A stretch of 31,402 bases of DNA from positions 1 through 31,402 of the forward strand of contig JAERMP010000005.1 in the NCBI GenBank assembly GCA_016844515.1, written 5' to 3'. Of this stretch, positions 14,874 to 22,792 are shown piece after piece. Position 1 is the first letter of the stretch; the number at the start of each line of letters is the position of its first letter. The stretch is from Thermoleophilia bacterium (GTDB taxonomy: Bacteria; Actinomycetota; Thermoleophilia; Gaiellales; Gaiellaceae). The translations under genes and the position numbers were made by a program. Below the pieces are notes generated by a model that made no database searches, was not told the origin of the DNA, and saw only the letters and a program-made list of their open reading frames with translations.

Positions 14874-14880
14874 GACACTA
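14874..14880. promoter_or_regulatory. Overlapping divergent -10 elements between MFS and aminotransferase genes
   Basis: Minus strand TAGTGT (14880-14875) lies 6 nt before GTG 14868; plus strand GACACT (14874-14879, keeping the A at position 2 and T at position 6) lies 8 nt before GTG 14888. The two hexamers overlap almost completely. Confidence 0.45.
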
Positions 14881-14887
14881 GCGCCGA

Positions 14888-15970
14888 GTGCGTGACGGCT
14901 TTCTCCTCGATCCCGACGTCGTCTACCTGAACCACGGGGGCTACGGCGCCTGTCCTGTTGCCGTGTTCGACGAGTACCAGCGGTGGCAGCGCGAGCTCGA
15001 GCGGCAGCCGACGGACTTCTTCGCGAGGCGCCTCAGCACGTGGTTCTGGGAAGGGCGGACGGGGTCGAGTCTCCTCGACGACGCCCGAGCCTCCCTCGCT
15101 GCATTCGTCGGTGCCCGAGCCGAAGACCTCGTCTTCGTGCCGAACGCGACGTATGGATTGAACGCCGTGCTCCGCTCGTTACGGATCCGGCCGGAGGAGG
15201 AGATCCTCACGACGAAGCACGAGTACGGGGCGGTCGAGCGAACGCTCTCGTTCATCCGGGCGAACATCGTTCATTGTGAGCCCGACGAGCTCGTCGCGAG
15301 CATCGGCGTCCGGACGCGCGCCATTCTCGTCTCACACGTCACCTCGCCGACCGCGCTCGTGATTCCGGTCGAGGAGATCTGCGCCGTCGCCCGGAAGGCT
15401 GGCGTCCTGTCGATCGTGGACGGCGCGCACGCTCCAGGGCAGATTCCGCTCGATCTCGAGACCGTGGGTGCGGACATATACGCGGGGAACTGCCACAAGT
15501 GGCTCTGCGCGCCCAAGGGCTCTGGCTTTCTCTGGGCGCGACCGGAGCATCAGGAGTGGATCGAGCCGCTCGTCATCAGCTGGGGTTATCACGACGAGGC
15601 GGACTTCGGCGAGCGCCACGGCTGGCAGGGAACGAACGACCCGGCGGCCTACCTGGCGGTTCCGAAGGCGATCGAGATGCACGCGGGCTTCGACCTCGAG
15701 GCTGCGGCCGCTCTCGCCGACGAGGCGGAGCGCCGCCTCTCCACGCTCCGGCTGAAGACCATGAGCGGGGTTCCTGCGCCCTTCATGCGCGCGGTGCAGT
15801 TGCCGCCTGTCGATCCGTTCGTGCTGTGGCGTCGTCTGTACGAAGAGCACCGAGTCGAGGCTCCCGTCTACGAGCGCGACGGGCGGCGGCTCCTACGGGT
15901 CTCGATCGGCCCGTACAACGACGAATCCGACATCGACCGTCTCATCTCCGCACTGCGCGATCTCCTCTAG
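14888..15970 (+). CDS. Class V PLP-dependent aminotransferase (isopenicillin-N-epimerase-like)
   Basis: 360-residue fold-type I PLP enzyme. It opens with FLLDPDVVYLNHGGYGACP, the entry strand of the isopenicillin-N epimerase/cysteine-desulfurase-like group, followed by FVPNATYGLNAVL, SHVTSPTALVIPVEEI, VDGAHAPGQIPLDL (PLP-binding Asp/His) and GNCHKWLCAPKGSGFLW with the Schiff-base lysine. The C-terminus (RVSIGPYNDESDIDRLISAL) is complete. Members include epimerases, desulfurases and lyases; nothing nearby (no beta-lactam or Fe-S genes) narrows the reaction. The GTG start appears leaderless. Confidence 0.87.
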   Translation: MRDGFLLDPDVVYLNHGGYGACPVAVFDEYQRWQRELERQPTDFFARRLSTWFWEGRTGSSLLDDARASLAAFVGARAEDLVFVPNATYGLNAVLRSLRIRPEEEILTTKHEYGAVERTLSFIRANIVHCEPDELVASIGVRTRAILVSHVTSPTALVIPVEEICAVARKAGVLSIVDGAHAPGQIPLDLETVGADIYAGNCHKWLCAPKGSGFLWARPEHQEWIEPLVISWGYHDEADFGERHGWQGTNDPAAYLAVPKAIEMHAGFDLEAAAALADEAERRLSTLRLKTMSGVPAPFMRAVQLPPVDPFVLWRRLYEEHRVEAPVYERDGRRLLRVSIGPYNDESDIDRLISALRDLL

Positions 15971-15985
15971 AGCACGGCACGGCAG

Positions 15986-17038
15986 CTAAGGGCTCGTAGC
16001 CGATTCTCCCCATGCGTTGAACGTAGGTGAGAGATGCGGAAAGACTGCTGACTCGCTGAGCACGTCCGCCGAATCGACGAACTGATCGATCCCCCCAGCG
16101 AGTGGTAGCGAGCGCAACCACGGATCGGAGAGACGCTCGAGACATGCATCGACGAATCGACCGGAGCCGAGAACACGAAAAGGGCGGTTGTGGAAGAGGC
16201 GGATACTTTCGTCGACCGGCGCCGTGATCGCCAGCGCGTTGTGCCGGGCCGCGAGCGTTCGCACGACGTCGACGAGCGCCGCCTCGCGCGCCTGGTAGTC
16301 CGGCGCAGCGAGGACGTCGAGCAGGCGCTCGCCGAGCTCGGCATGTGCCGCGAGCTCGCGGAAGCCGGAGCCGAGCCACTTGGTGTAGGGCGCGTACCGG
16401 CGCTCCTGGAGAAAGCACAGGCGCATAGCGTCGCGAACGAGCCGACCCGCGACGACGCGCGAACCGAGCTCGTCCCCGACCTCCGCGGTACGACCGACGA
16501 ACGGCTCCTCTTGGTCGATGCGTCGCCACTGGCATGCAAGAAGCCACAACCAGACGTCATCCGGGTACCAGGCGAGTGCCTCGCGCGCGCTGTTCAACTC
16601 GCCGAGTCCGTCATGGAACACGGCTCCGGCCGTGACCTCGAGGAGGACCTGCTGGGGGACGGTAAGCCACTCTCTCGACGAGATCAGCCCGAGCGGATCG
16701 AACCCGAGCTGCGCGCGCAGCCACCGGTCGAGCGCAACGACCTCGACGTGATGACCGACGGGAACGTCGTCCCAGCCGTAGTGCGTGGGCCAGTCTCGAA
16801 ACGTGTCCGGCAGCCCGTCGTCGACAGCACTCCTGACCCGGGAGATGTCGGCCTCCGCAACGAACACCTGGAGTCGCAGCCCCCAATCGTGGTCGGTGGA
16901 ACGCTCCGTGTCGAAGCCCAGGACGTCGGAGCCGGTTCCGAGTAGCGCAGCCGAATGTTGCACGGTGCCCACGAGGGGACGGACGAGCTCGTCGTAGAAC
17001 GCGGTGGCAAGCTCGAGCCCGGGAACGAAGCGGGGCAC
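15986..17038 (-). CDS. DUF4037 domain protein (nucleotidyltransferase-like)
   Basis: 350-residue DUF4037-type protein. It begins VPRFVPGLELATAFYDELVRPLV and contains GSDVLGFDTERSTDHDWGLRLQVFV, a nucleotidyltransferase-fold pattern (G-S then an acidic D-H-D-W). A conserved helical region follows (WYPDDVWLWLLACQWRRIDQEEPFVGRTAEVGDELGSRVVAGRLVRDAMRL) and the ALVDVVRTLAARHNALAIT segment. The substrate is unknown; resemblance to antibiotic-modifying or tRNA-modifying NTases is only at fold level. GTG 17038 is preferred over the upstream extension to 17104 because TACGAT (17046-17051, minus) is 7 nt upstream and the extra residues look unlike the family. Confidence 0.8.
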   Translation of the reverse strand: MPRFVPGLELATAFYDELVRPLVGTVQHSAALLGTGSDVLGFDTERSTDHDWGLRLQVFVAEADISRVRSAVDDGLPDTFRDWPTHYGWDDVPVGHHVEVVALDRWLRAQLGFDPLGLISSREWLTVPQQVLLEVTAGAVFHDGLGELNSAREALAWYPDDVWLWLLACQWRRIDQEEPFVGRTAEVGDELGSRVVAGRLVRDAMRLCFLQERRYAPYTKWLGSGFRELAAHAELGERLLDVLAAPDYQAREAALVDVVRTLAARHNALAITAPVDESIRLFHNRPFRVLGSGRFVDACLERLSDPWLRSLPLAGGIDQFVDSADVLSESAVFPHLSPTFNAWGESATSP

Positions 17039-17045
17039 GACGCGA

Positions 17046-17051
17046 ATCGTA
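17046..17051 (-). promoter_or_regulatory. -10 element (TACGAT) of leaderless DUF4037 gene
   Basis: TACGAT on the minus strand, 7 nt before GTG 17038, inside the short divergent gap to trpD. Confidence 0.5.
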
Positions 17052-17088
17052 TGGCGTCGGCTGGGAACCGCAAGACTTGTCCGACACG

Positions 17089-18108
17089 ATGATCCAGAAC
17101 GCAATTCAGCAACTTCTCGACGGCCACGATCTGGGGCGAGACACGGCGCGCGACGTGATGGGCGAGATCATGAGCGGTGATGCGAGCTCCGCACAGATCG
17201 CTGGCTTCCTCGTCGCTCTTCGCGCGAAGGGCGAGACCGCCGAAGAGATCGCCGGGTGCGCGGAGGCCATGCACGAGCACGTCCTGCCCATCCACCCGAC
17301 GCGCCAGGACGTCGTCGATGTCGTTGGGACGGGCGGCGACGGAGCCGCGACGTTCAACATCTCGACGACCGCGGCGATCGTCGCCGCAGCAGGAGGAGCC
17401 GGCGTGGCCAAGCACGGGAACCGCGCTGTCAGCTCCATCTCCGGGTCTGCGGACGTGCTCGAGGCGCTCGGGTTCACGCTCGAGCTGCCGCCCGACCTGA
17501 TCGCCCGGTCGATCGACCTGTTCGGGTTCGGCTTCATGTTCGCACCGGTGCATCACCCGGCGATGCGTCACGCGGCGTCGGTGCGGCGCGAGTTGGGGAC
17601 GCGCACCATCTTCAACGTCTTGGGCCCGCTGACGAACCCGGCGGGAGCGCGCGGCGGCATCTTCGGCGTCTACTCGCCCGACCTCGTGCGGACGATCGCC
17701 GATGTCCTGGTCACGCTCGGATCTCGGCGTGCGTACGTCGTGCACGGTGCGTACGGGATCGACGAGCTCTCGCCCGCCGGGCCGAACTCCGTGTGCGAGG
17801 TGCTTGACGGGAGCGTCCGGGAGAGGACGATCGACCCGCTCGAGCTCGGAATCGAGAGATGTGATCCTCACGAGCTCGTTGGCGGCACGCCCGCAGAGAA
17901 CGCACGCATAGCTCGCGACGTTCTGGCGGGCGCACGCGGCGGCAAGCGCGACGCCGTGCTCTTGAACGCGGCGGGAGCGATCGCCGCGTCGGGGCATGCG
18001 GCCGACCTGCACGAGGGCCTGGCGCTCGCGGCTGCTGAGATCGACAGCGGCCGGGCAGGAGAGCGGTTGGAGCAGCTCGTGCGGTTCTCGCATGGAGAAT
18101 CAAGCTGA
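17089..18108 (+). CDS. trpD: Anthranilate phosphoribosyltransferase
   Basis: TrpD transfers the phosphoribosyl group of PRPP to anthranilate, the second committed step of tryptophan synthesis. The family signature is clear: helical N-terminus (IQNAIQQLLDGHDL...MGEIMSG), PRPP loop DVVGTGGDGAATFNIST, AKHGNRAVSS, FMFAPVHHPAMRH, and RTIFNVLGPLTNPA. The start is ATG 17089; an in-frame TTG at 17077 is an alternative, and neither has a strong Shine-Dalgarno sequence. Its stop overlaps the trpCF ATG by one base (TGATG). trpE and trpG are not in the window, so the anthranilate synthase genes are elsewhere. Confidence 0.95.
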   Translation: MIQNAIQQLLDGHDLGRDTARDVMGEIMSGDASSAQIAGFLVALRAKGETAEEIAGCAEAMHEHVLPIHPTRQDVVDVVGTGGDGAATFNISTTAAIVAAAGGAGVAKHGNRAVSSISGSADVLEALGFTLELPPDLIARSIDLFGFGFMFAPVHHPAMRHAASVRRELGTRTIFNVLGPLTNPAGARGGIFGVYSPDLVRTIADVLVTLGSRRAYVVHGAYGIDELSPAGPNSVCEVLDGSVRERTIDPLELGIERCDPHELVGGTPAENARIARDVLAGARGGKRDAVLLNAAGAIAASGHAADLHEGLALAAAEIDSGRAGERLEQLVRFSHGESS

Positions 18109-19265
18109 TGGGACGTTTTCGAGACGCTCTTTCCGCCCCCGGTCTCGGCGCGATCGCCGAGGTGAAGCGGCGCTCGCCATCTGCGGGCGACCTGAGACCG
18201 AACGCCGATCCCGCCGCGCTCGCGGCCGCCTACGAGCGCGAGGGTGCGGCAGCCGTGTCGATCCTCGTCGACGGACGGTTCGGAGGATCGTGGGACGACC
18301 TGCGGGCTGCACGGGCTGCGGCTGAGCTGCCGTTGCTCGCGAAGGGTTTCTTCTCGACCGAAGACGATCTGAGGACAGCGCGCGAGGCGGGGGCGGATGC
18401 TGCGCTCCTCCTTCTCCGTGACCTCGACGACGCGACGACGCGCCACCTCATCGGCGCGGCGAGCGAGCTCGGGCTCGAGGTTCTCGTCGAGGCCCACGAC
18501 GACGGCGAGCTCGCCCGGGCGATCGCTCTCGACGCGCCCGTGATCGGGATCAATGCGCGCGACCTCGAGACTTTCCGGATCGATCGCCAACAACAGCTCG
18601 ACCTCGTCGCCCGAGCGCCGCGGGATCGTGTGATCGTCGCGGAGAGCGGCATCGAGTCTCGCGCGCAAGGCGCTGCCGCGGAACTGGCGGGAGCGAGCGC
18701 GATCCTGGTCGGCTCCGCGCTCATGCGAGCTCCGGACCCGGCCGCGAAGCTCGCGGAGCTGATCTCGCGCCCGCTCGTCAAGGTTTGTGGGCTCACGAGA
18801 GAGGAAGACGTGGCTGTTGCCGCCCAGGCGGGCGCGGACTTCGCCGGGTTCGTCCTCGCGGAGGCGAGCCCACGACGAGCGGCGAGCGTTCTGCCTGTGC
18901 CCGAGACCATGCTTTCGGTCGCGGTGGTCGTCGGGGAGCCCGGCGACCATGGCGCAGATCTCGTCCAGCTCTACGCGGCCGAAGCAGGGAAGGTTCGCGG
19001 GCGTGATGCCGTCCTGCTCCAGGACGGTCGCCCGGTCGCCCGTGTCGTCGATCTCCCTTGGGGAGAGGACGACCCGACCCATCTCGACCGGGCGAAAGGC
19101 CTCGACGGGCGCGTCATGCTCGCAGGAGGCCTCGGTCCTGAGAACATCCGGCAGGCCATCGACGCCGTGCAGCCATGGGCCGTCGACGCGAGCTCAGGCC
19201 TCGAGAAGTCTCCGGGCGTGAAGGATCACGCGCGTGTGCGGGCATACGTCGAGGCGGCCCGTTGA
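18108..19265 (+). CDS. trpCF: Fused indole-3-glycerol phosphate synthase / phosphoribosylanthranilate isomerase
   Basis: 385-residue bifunctional enzyme for steps three and four of tryptophan synthesis. Residues 1-220 are TrpC (IGPS): [12 protein letters not shown] with Lys20, LAKGFF with Lys79, VEAH with Glu128, INARDLET and VAESGIES. Residues 223-385 are Trp[12 protein letters not shown] with the catalytic-type cysteine, [25 protein letters not shown] and [15 protein letters not shown]. The two barrels join with almost no linker. The TrpC part begins almost directly at the first barrel strand and lacks the usual N-terminal helical extension of about 40 residues. The separate-trpC plus PriA arrangement of many actinobacteria is thus not used here. 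The stop overlaps the trpB TTG (TTGA). Confidence 0.93.
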   Translation: MGRFRDALSAPGLGAIAEVKRRSPSAGDLRPNADPAALAAAYEREGAAAVSILVDGRFGGSWDDLRAARAAAELPLLAKGFFSTEDDLRTAREAGADAALLLLRDLDDATTRHLIGAASELGLEVLVEAHDDGELARAIALDAPVIGINARDLETFRIDRQQQLDLVARAPRDRVIVAESGIESRAQGAAAELAGASAILVGSALMRAPDPAAKLAELISRPLVKVCGLTREEDVAVAAQAGADFAGFVLAEASPRRAASVLPVPETMLSVAVVVGEPGDHGADLVQLYAAEAGKVRGRDAVLLQDGRPVARVVDLPWGEDDPTHLDRAKGLDGRVMLAGGLGPENIRQAIDAVQPWAVDASSGLEKSPGVKDHARVRAYVEAAR

Positions 19266-20380
19266 CGAGCGGCCTCTTCGGCGTCTACGGCGGCCGGTAC
19301 GTCCCCGAGACGCTCGTTCCCGCGCTCGACGAGCTCGAGTTGGGCTTCGAGGAGGCGCGCGCGGATCCGGCCTTCGCCGCGGAGCTCGACGAGCTCGGCA
19401 GGCGGTACGTCGGTCGCCCGACGCCGCTCTACGAGACGGGGCGCTTTGCTCCTGAGGGACGCAGGATCCTCCTCAAGCGCGAGGATCTCTGTCACACCGG
19501 CGCACACAAGATCAACAACGCGCTCGGTCAAGCTCTCCTCGCGATGCGGCTCGGGAAGCGGCGCATCATCGCCGAGACGGGGGCCGGCCAGCACGGGGTC
19601 GCGACTGCGACGGTGTGCGCGCGCTGGGGTCTCGAGTGCACGGTGTACATGGGTTCGGAGGACATGCGGCGACAACATCCGAACGTCGAGCGAATGCGCC
19701 TGCTCGGCGCGGACGTACGGGCTGTCGAGCTCGGCACCCGTACGCTGAAGGAGGCGACGAGCGAGGCGATACGTGACTGGATCACGAACGTGGAGACCTC
19801 GTACTACCTGATCGGCTCGTGCGTCGGCCCGCATCCCTACCCCACGATCGTGCGCGAGCTGCAGTCCGTGATCGGGCGTGAGGCCCGAGCGCAGGCGCTG
19901 GAAATGCTTGGCCGACTCCCCGACGCCGTGGTTGCGTGCGTGGGGGGTGGCTCGAATGCAATCGGGCTCTTCTCCGGCTTCGTGAGCGACGAAGGCGTGC
20001 GTCTGGTGGGAGTCGAGGCAGCGGGTGCGGCAAGCCTCGTCTCAGGTCGCCCCGCGATTCTGCACGGTGCTCGCTCGTCGGTACTCGCCGACGCGGATGG
20101 CCAGATATCCGACGCGCATTCGATCTCGGCGGGGCTCGACTATCCGGGCGTCGGACCCGAGCACGCGTACCTCCGCGACACGGGACGAGCCGAGTACGTG
20201 ACGGCCACGGACGAAGAGGCGCTTGCGGCGTTTCGGCGGCTGGCGGCGACGGAAGGAATCCTGCCCGCGCTCGAGCCTGCGCACGCGCTTGCACGAGCGC
20301 TCGACCTCGGCGCGGAGCTCGTGCTCGTCGGTCTGTCGGGTCGGGGTGACAAGGACCTGGCCGAGGTGCTCGACCATTGA
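19262..20380 (+). CDS. trpB: Tryptophan synthase beta chain
   Basis: TrpB condenses indole with serine using PLP. The 372-residue protein from TTG 19262 starts directly with [16 protein letters not shown], the normal N-terminus of the alpha-dependent TrpB1 type. The PLP lysine is Lys83 in [13 protein letters not shown]; other signatures are [28 protein letters not shown] (phosphate cup) and the C-terminal [12 protein letters not shown] is chosen because it gives the family N-terminus and the TTGA overlap with the trpCF stop; upstream in-frame sequence is trpCF coding. The same TTGA overlap links it to trpA, implying coupled, equimolar synthesis of the alpha-beta complex. Confidence 0.95.
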   Translation: MTSGLFGVYGGRYVPETLVPALDELELGFEEARADPAFAAELDELGRRYVGRPTPLYETGRFAPEGRRILLKREDLCHTGAHKINNALGQALLAMRLGKRRIIAETGAGQHGVATATVCARWGLECTVYMGSEDMRRQHPNVERMRLLGADVRAVELGTRTLKEATSEAIRDWITNVETSYYLIGSCVGPHPYPTIVRELQSVIGREARAQALEMLGRLPDAVVACVGGGSNAIGLFSGFVSDEGVRLVGVEAAGAASLVSGRPAILHGARSSVLADADGQISDAHSISAGLDYPGVGPEHAYLRDTGRAEYVTATDEEALAAFRRLAATEGILPALEPAHALARALDLGAELVLVGLSGRGDKDLAEVLDH

Positions 20381-21072
20381 CGAAGACGCTCGTCGTCTAC
20401 CTCATGTCGGGTCGCGAGACTCCCGACCTGGCCGCCGCGGCAGAGGCCGGCGGGGCGGATGTCCTCGAGCTCGGGTTCCCGTTCTCCGATCCGCTTGCCG
20501 ACGGGCCCGTCGTTCGGCTGGCCGCCGAGCGAGCGCTGGCGGCGGGGATGCGCACCGACGCCTGCCTCGATTGCCTTCGCATGACGCGCGAGCGGGTTTC
20601 GCTGCCGCTCGTGCCGATGACGTACTCGTCGCTTCTCGAGGCGTACGGCTGGGAGCGCTTCTCCGCGGATGCCTGCGATTCGGGTGCAGAGTCGCTGATC
20701 GTCGCCGACCTCCCGGTCGACGAACGACCCGAGCTCGAGCGCGTGCAGCTCGTCGCGCCGACGTCCACCGACGAGCGCATCGCACTTGCCGCGGGGCGCA
20801 CGGACGGCTGGCTCTACCTCGTCACGGTTGCCGGAACGACCGGAGTGCGCTCGGACCTCTCACCCGCGCTCGGCCCACTCGTCGAACGGACCCGCCGAGT
20901 CACCGATGTCCCCCTGTACGCGGGGTTTGGCATCTCGACTCCGGAACAGGCCGCGGCAGCCGCGGAGCTGGCCGACGGCGTCGTCGTGGGCTCGGCTGCA
21001 CTCATTGCCGCCGAGGACGGCCCAGCTTCGCTCGAGCGCTTCGTCGCTCAGCTACGCGCTGCGCTCGCGTAG
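20377..21072 (+). CDS. trpA: Tryptophan synthase alpha chain (short form)
   Basis: TrpA cleaves indole-3-glycerol phosphate to indole, which is passed to TrpB. The key residues are present: Glu31 (equivalent of Glu49) in [15 protein letters not shown] and Asp42 (equivalent of Asp60), plus [11 protein letters not shown] and the phosphate-binding GFGISTPEQ and VVGSAAL. At 231 residues it is about 30 shorter than usual because it starts at the first barrel strand ([13 protein letters not shown]), without the N-terminal helix, and has a shortened middle region. The TTG start overlaps the trpB stop (TTGA). Its 3' end overlaps the convergent hydrolase gene by 25 bp. Confidence 0.93.
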   Translation: MTKTLVVYLMSGRETPDLAAAAEAGGADVLELGFPFSDPLADGPVVRLAAERALAAGMRTDACLDCLRMTRERVSLPLVPMTYSSLLEAYGWERFSADACDSGAESLIVADLPVDERPELERVQLVAPTSTDERIALAAGRTDGWLYLVTVAGTTGVRSDLSPALGPLVERTRRVTDVPLYAGFGISTPEQAAAAAELADGVVVGSAALIAAEDGPASLERFVAQLRAALA

Positions 21073-21818
21073 TCGACGAGCCAATCGCGCGCGACGTGCC
21101 ACGCGGGGGAGCCTGCGTCGATGTGCTCGAAGTGACCGGTGCCGTTGAGCACGACCAGCTCGCATTCGTCGCCGGCGGCTCGAGCAGCCTCCGCGTAGCT
21201 CGTCGCGAGGCGGATCGAGACGTTGTTGTCGCGGTCGCCGTGGAGCACGAGCTGCGGGAGGCCGAGCGGCACACGCTCCCGCGGGGAGGCGAGCTCGTAG
21301 CGGTCTGGATGGTCATCGAGGTCGCCGAGCAACGCCTGCGTCGGCTCGGCCGAGGGTGCGAGTTGTGCGGCAAGCCGTAGGTCGAGGACGCCGGCCTGGG
21401 AGACGGCAGCGCGGACGCGCACACGCGGCTGGGCGCCAGGCGAGTCAGCCGGAAGCGTGGGTCGGGCTGCCGCCCAGAATGCGAGGTGACCGCCTGCGGA
21501 GTGCCCGACTGCGGCCACGCGCTCGAGGTCCAGCGGGGCGTCGAGGACGGCCAGCGCATCGACGCCGGCGGCGACATCCTCGAACGTCTCGGGCCAACCG
21601 CCCCCGGACCCGACGCGCCGGTACTCGAGATTCCATGCCGCCAAGCCGCGATCCGCGAGATCGAGACAGAGCTCCGTCATCAGCGAGCGGTCGTACCGTG
21701 CGCGCCAGTACCCGCCGTGGACGACCACCGCCACCGGATGCGGCCCCTTGCCTTGGGGCAGGAACAGCTCCCCGAGTTGGCTCGGGTCGGAGCCGTAGGG
21801 GTGAATGGAGCGAGTCAG
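21048..21818 (-). CDS. Alpha/beta hydrolase (esterase/lipase or kynurenine-formamidase-like)
   Basis: Alpha/beta-hydrolase-fold protein. The oxyanion motif VVHGGYWRARYD comes first, the nucleophile elbow is GHSAGG (in VAAVGHSAGGHLAFW), followed by an Asp in LHGDRDNNVS and the catalytic His in GTGHFEHID. It resembles carboxylesterase/kynurenine-formamidase-like members; formamidase would fit beside trp genes but is not shown. The first conventional start is GTG 21734, yet 28 codons upstream still read like the family (YGSDPSQLGELFLPQGKG) and contain no ATG/GTG/TTG. Codon CTG 21818 is the first base after the tRNA-Arg discriminator, so the mRNA may begin there after tRNA processing. Coordinates include this extension; the start is uncertain. 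Confidence 0.78.
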   Translation of the reverse strand: MTRSIHPYGSDPSQLGELFLPQGKGPHPVAVVVHGGYWRARYDRSLMTELCLDLADRGLAAWNLEYRRVGSGGGWPETFEDVAAGVDALAVLDAPLDLERVAAVGHSAGGHLAFWAAARPTLPADSPGAQPRVRVRAAVSQAGVLDLRLAAQLAPSAEPTQALLGDLDDHPDRYELASPRERVPLGLPQLVLHGDRDNNVSIRLATSYAEAARAAGDECELVVLNGTGHFEHIDAGSPAWHVARDWLVDYASAARS

Positions 21819-21891
21819 TGCGCCCGGCAGGAATTGAACCTGCGACCTCGCGCTCCGGAGGCGCGCGCTCTATCCCCTGAGCTACGGGCGC
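21819..21891 (-). tRNA. tRNA-Arg (anticodon CCG)
   Basis: 73-nt cloverleaf on the minus strand: acceptor gcgcccg/cgggcgc, D arm gctc-aggggata-gagc, anticodon stem cgcgc/gcgcg with loop CTCCGGA, T arm gcagg-TTCAATT-cctgc, discriminator A, no encoded CCA. It reads CGG arginine codons. The hydrolase coding sequence follows immediately downstream. Confidence 0.96.
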
Positions 21892-21903
21892 TCGGGGGTG
21901 TCC

Positions 21904-21909
21904 AGTGTA
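21904..21909 (-). promoter_or_regulatory. -10 element (TACACT) of tRNA-Arg
   Basis: TACACT on the minus strand, 12 nt before the mature tRNA 5' end, leaving only a few leader bases for RNase P. Confidence 0.5.
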
Positions 21910-21945
21910 CCGCCGCTCTCCTTGCCGCTCGGGGCGCGGACGTCG

Positions 21946-21951
21946 TAGGCT
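21946..21951 (+). promoter_or_regulatory. -10 element (TAGGCT) of leaderless DUF6529 gene
   Basis: TAGGCT ends 6 nt before GTG 21958; no Shine-Dalgarno sequence. The same hexamer and spacing precede the DUF1611 gene. Confidence 0.55.
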
Positions 21952-21957
21952 CCAGCG

Positions 21958-22428
21958 GTGCTGCTCGGCGACGTCAGCGAGACTTATACCGATCTCGTCA
22001 CGACCGTCTTCTCCTCGACGATCGCAGCCAAGGCGTGGCTCGCGACTGCGGCTCTAGTGCTCGCGCTCGTGCAGGTCACGACGGCGGCACGGATCTACGG
22101 CCGGCTGAGCTTCCTTCCCGAGCGCGGCCCGGCGATCTCGCGTGTTCACCGCTGGTCCGGTCGGTTCGCGTTCCTGCTCACGCTCCCTGTGTTCTTCCAC
22201 TGCGTGACGATCCTCGGGTTCCAGACGCCGGACACGAGGATCGCGGTGCACTCGCTCGTCGGTACGTTCTTCTACGGGGTCTTCGCGGCGAAGGTGCTGA
22301 TCGTGCGCGACCGGTCTCTGCCGGGCTGGGCGCTCCCGACTGCGGGGTTGACACTCGCGTCGATGCTCGGAGCGCTGTGGCTGACCTCGAGCCTCTGGTA
22401 CTTCACGACTGTCAGGTTCGGCTTCTGA
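21958..22428 (+). CDS. DUF6529-type four-helix membrane protein, probable b-type cytochrome
   Basis: 156-residue integral membrane protein with four hydrophobic helices (about residues 23-45, 68-86, 96-115 and 123-150). Three histidines sit at helix ends or inside helices: His64 (RVHRWSG), His81 (PVFFHC) and His98 (AVHSLVG). This is compatible with bis-histidine haem b binding as in cytochrome b561/ferric-reductase-like folds. I associate the sequence with DUF6529; haem binding is inferred. Its stop overlaps the ATG of the cytochrome c gene (TGATG), so the two proteins are made together and likely exchange electrons. Confidence 0.75.
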   Translation: MLLGDVSETYTDLVTTVFSSTIAAKAWLATAALVLALVQVTTAARIYGRLSFLPERGPAISRVHRWSGRFAFLLTLPVFFHCVTILGFQTPDTRIAVHSLVGTFFYGVFAAKVLIVRDRSLPGWALPTAGLTLASMLGALWLTSSLWYFTTVRFGF

Positions 22429-22772
22429 TGCGACGCGGATGGAGGCCCGTCCTCGTTGGAGCTGCAGTCGTGGTAGGCACCTTCGCGCTTGCCCAGGCGC
22501 AGATCTTCGAGCCGTCGGCGCCAGCTGCGAGCGCCGTTTCAGGAGGAGACGTGTACCGCGGTGAGTCCGTGTTCCAACGTGAATGTGCCGGCTGCCACGG
22601 GTTAGGTGGCGAAGGAGGCGGTGTCGGCCCGCGCTTGGTCGGAACCGGTCTCGACATCGCGACCGTCACGGCTGCGGTCGAGCAGGGGCGCGGCGTGATG
22701 CCGGCCGGGCTCGTCTCCGGCCGCGAGGAAGCCGACGTAGTTGCGTACGTGGTCTCCGTCTCTACCGGGTAA
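22428..22772 (+). CDS. Membrane-anchored monohaem cytochrome c
   Basis: 114-residue class I cytochrome c. An N-terminal hydrophobic segment (about 7-25, PVLVGAAVVVGTFALAQAQ) acts as signal or anchor. The haem site is Cys53-Ala-Gly-Cys56-His57 in the context FQRECAGCHGLGGEGGGVGPRLVG, and the axial methionine is probably Met91 in GRGVMPAGL. It ends in the usual helix EEADVVAYVVSVS. Translation is coupled to the upstream DUF6529 gene. The pair looks like a small electron-transfer unit at the outer face of the membrane; donor and acceptor are unknown. Confidence 0.88.
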   Translation: MRRGWRPVLVGAAVVVGTFALAQAQIFEPSAPAASAVSGGDVYRGESVFQRECAGCHGLGGEGGGVGPRLVGTGLDIATVTAAVEQGRGVMPAGLVSGREEADVVAYVVSVSTG

Positions 22773-22780
22773 GGCCCGGG

Positions 22781-22786
22781 TAGATT
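22781..22786 (+). promoter_or_regulatory. -10 element (TAGATT) of leaderless epimerase gene
   Basis: TAGATT ends 6 nt before GTG 22793, 8 nt after the cytochrome c stop; indicates an independent transcription start. Confidence 0.55.
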
Positions 22787-22792
22787 CACGCC

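Noticed and set aside
13574..14935. 453-codon minus-strand frame overlapping the MFS gene
   Set aside because: Arg/Ala-rich composition with no hydrophobic helices; the real MFS frame is 13615-14868.
17038..17104. N-terminal extension of the DUF4037 gene to 17104
   Set aside because: The added residues are unlike the family and would place the predicted TACGAT promoter inside the coding region.
16684..18093. 469-codon minus-strand frame opposite trpD
   Set aside because: It is antisense of trpD for most of its length and switches frame relative to the DUF4037 gene.
21486..22427. Long + strand frame continuous with the cytochrome c gene
   Set aside because: It runs through the hydrolase antisense and tRNA-Arg; the cytochrome starts at ATG 22428 with its own signal segment.
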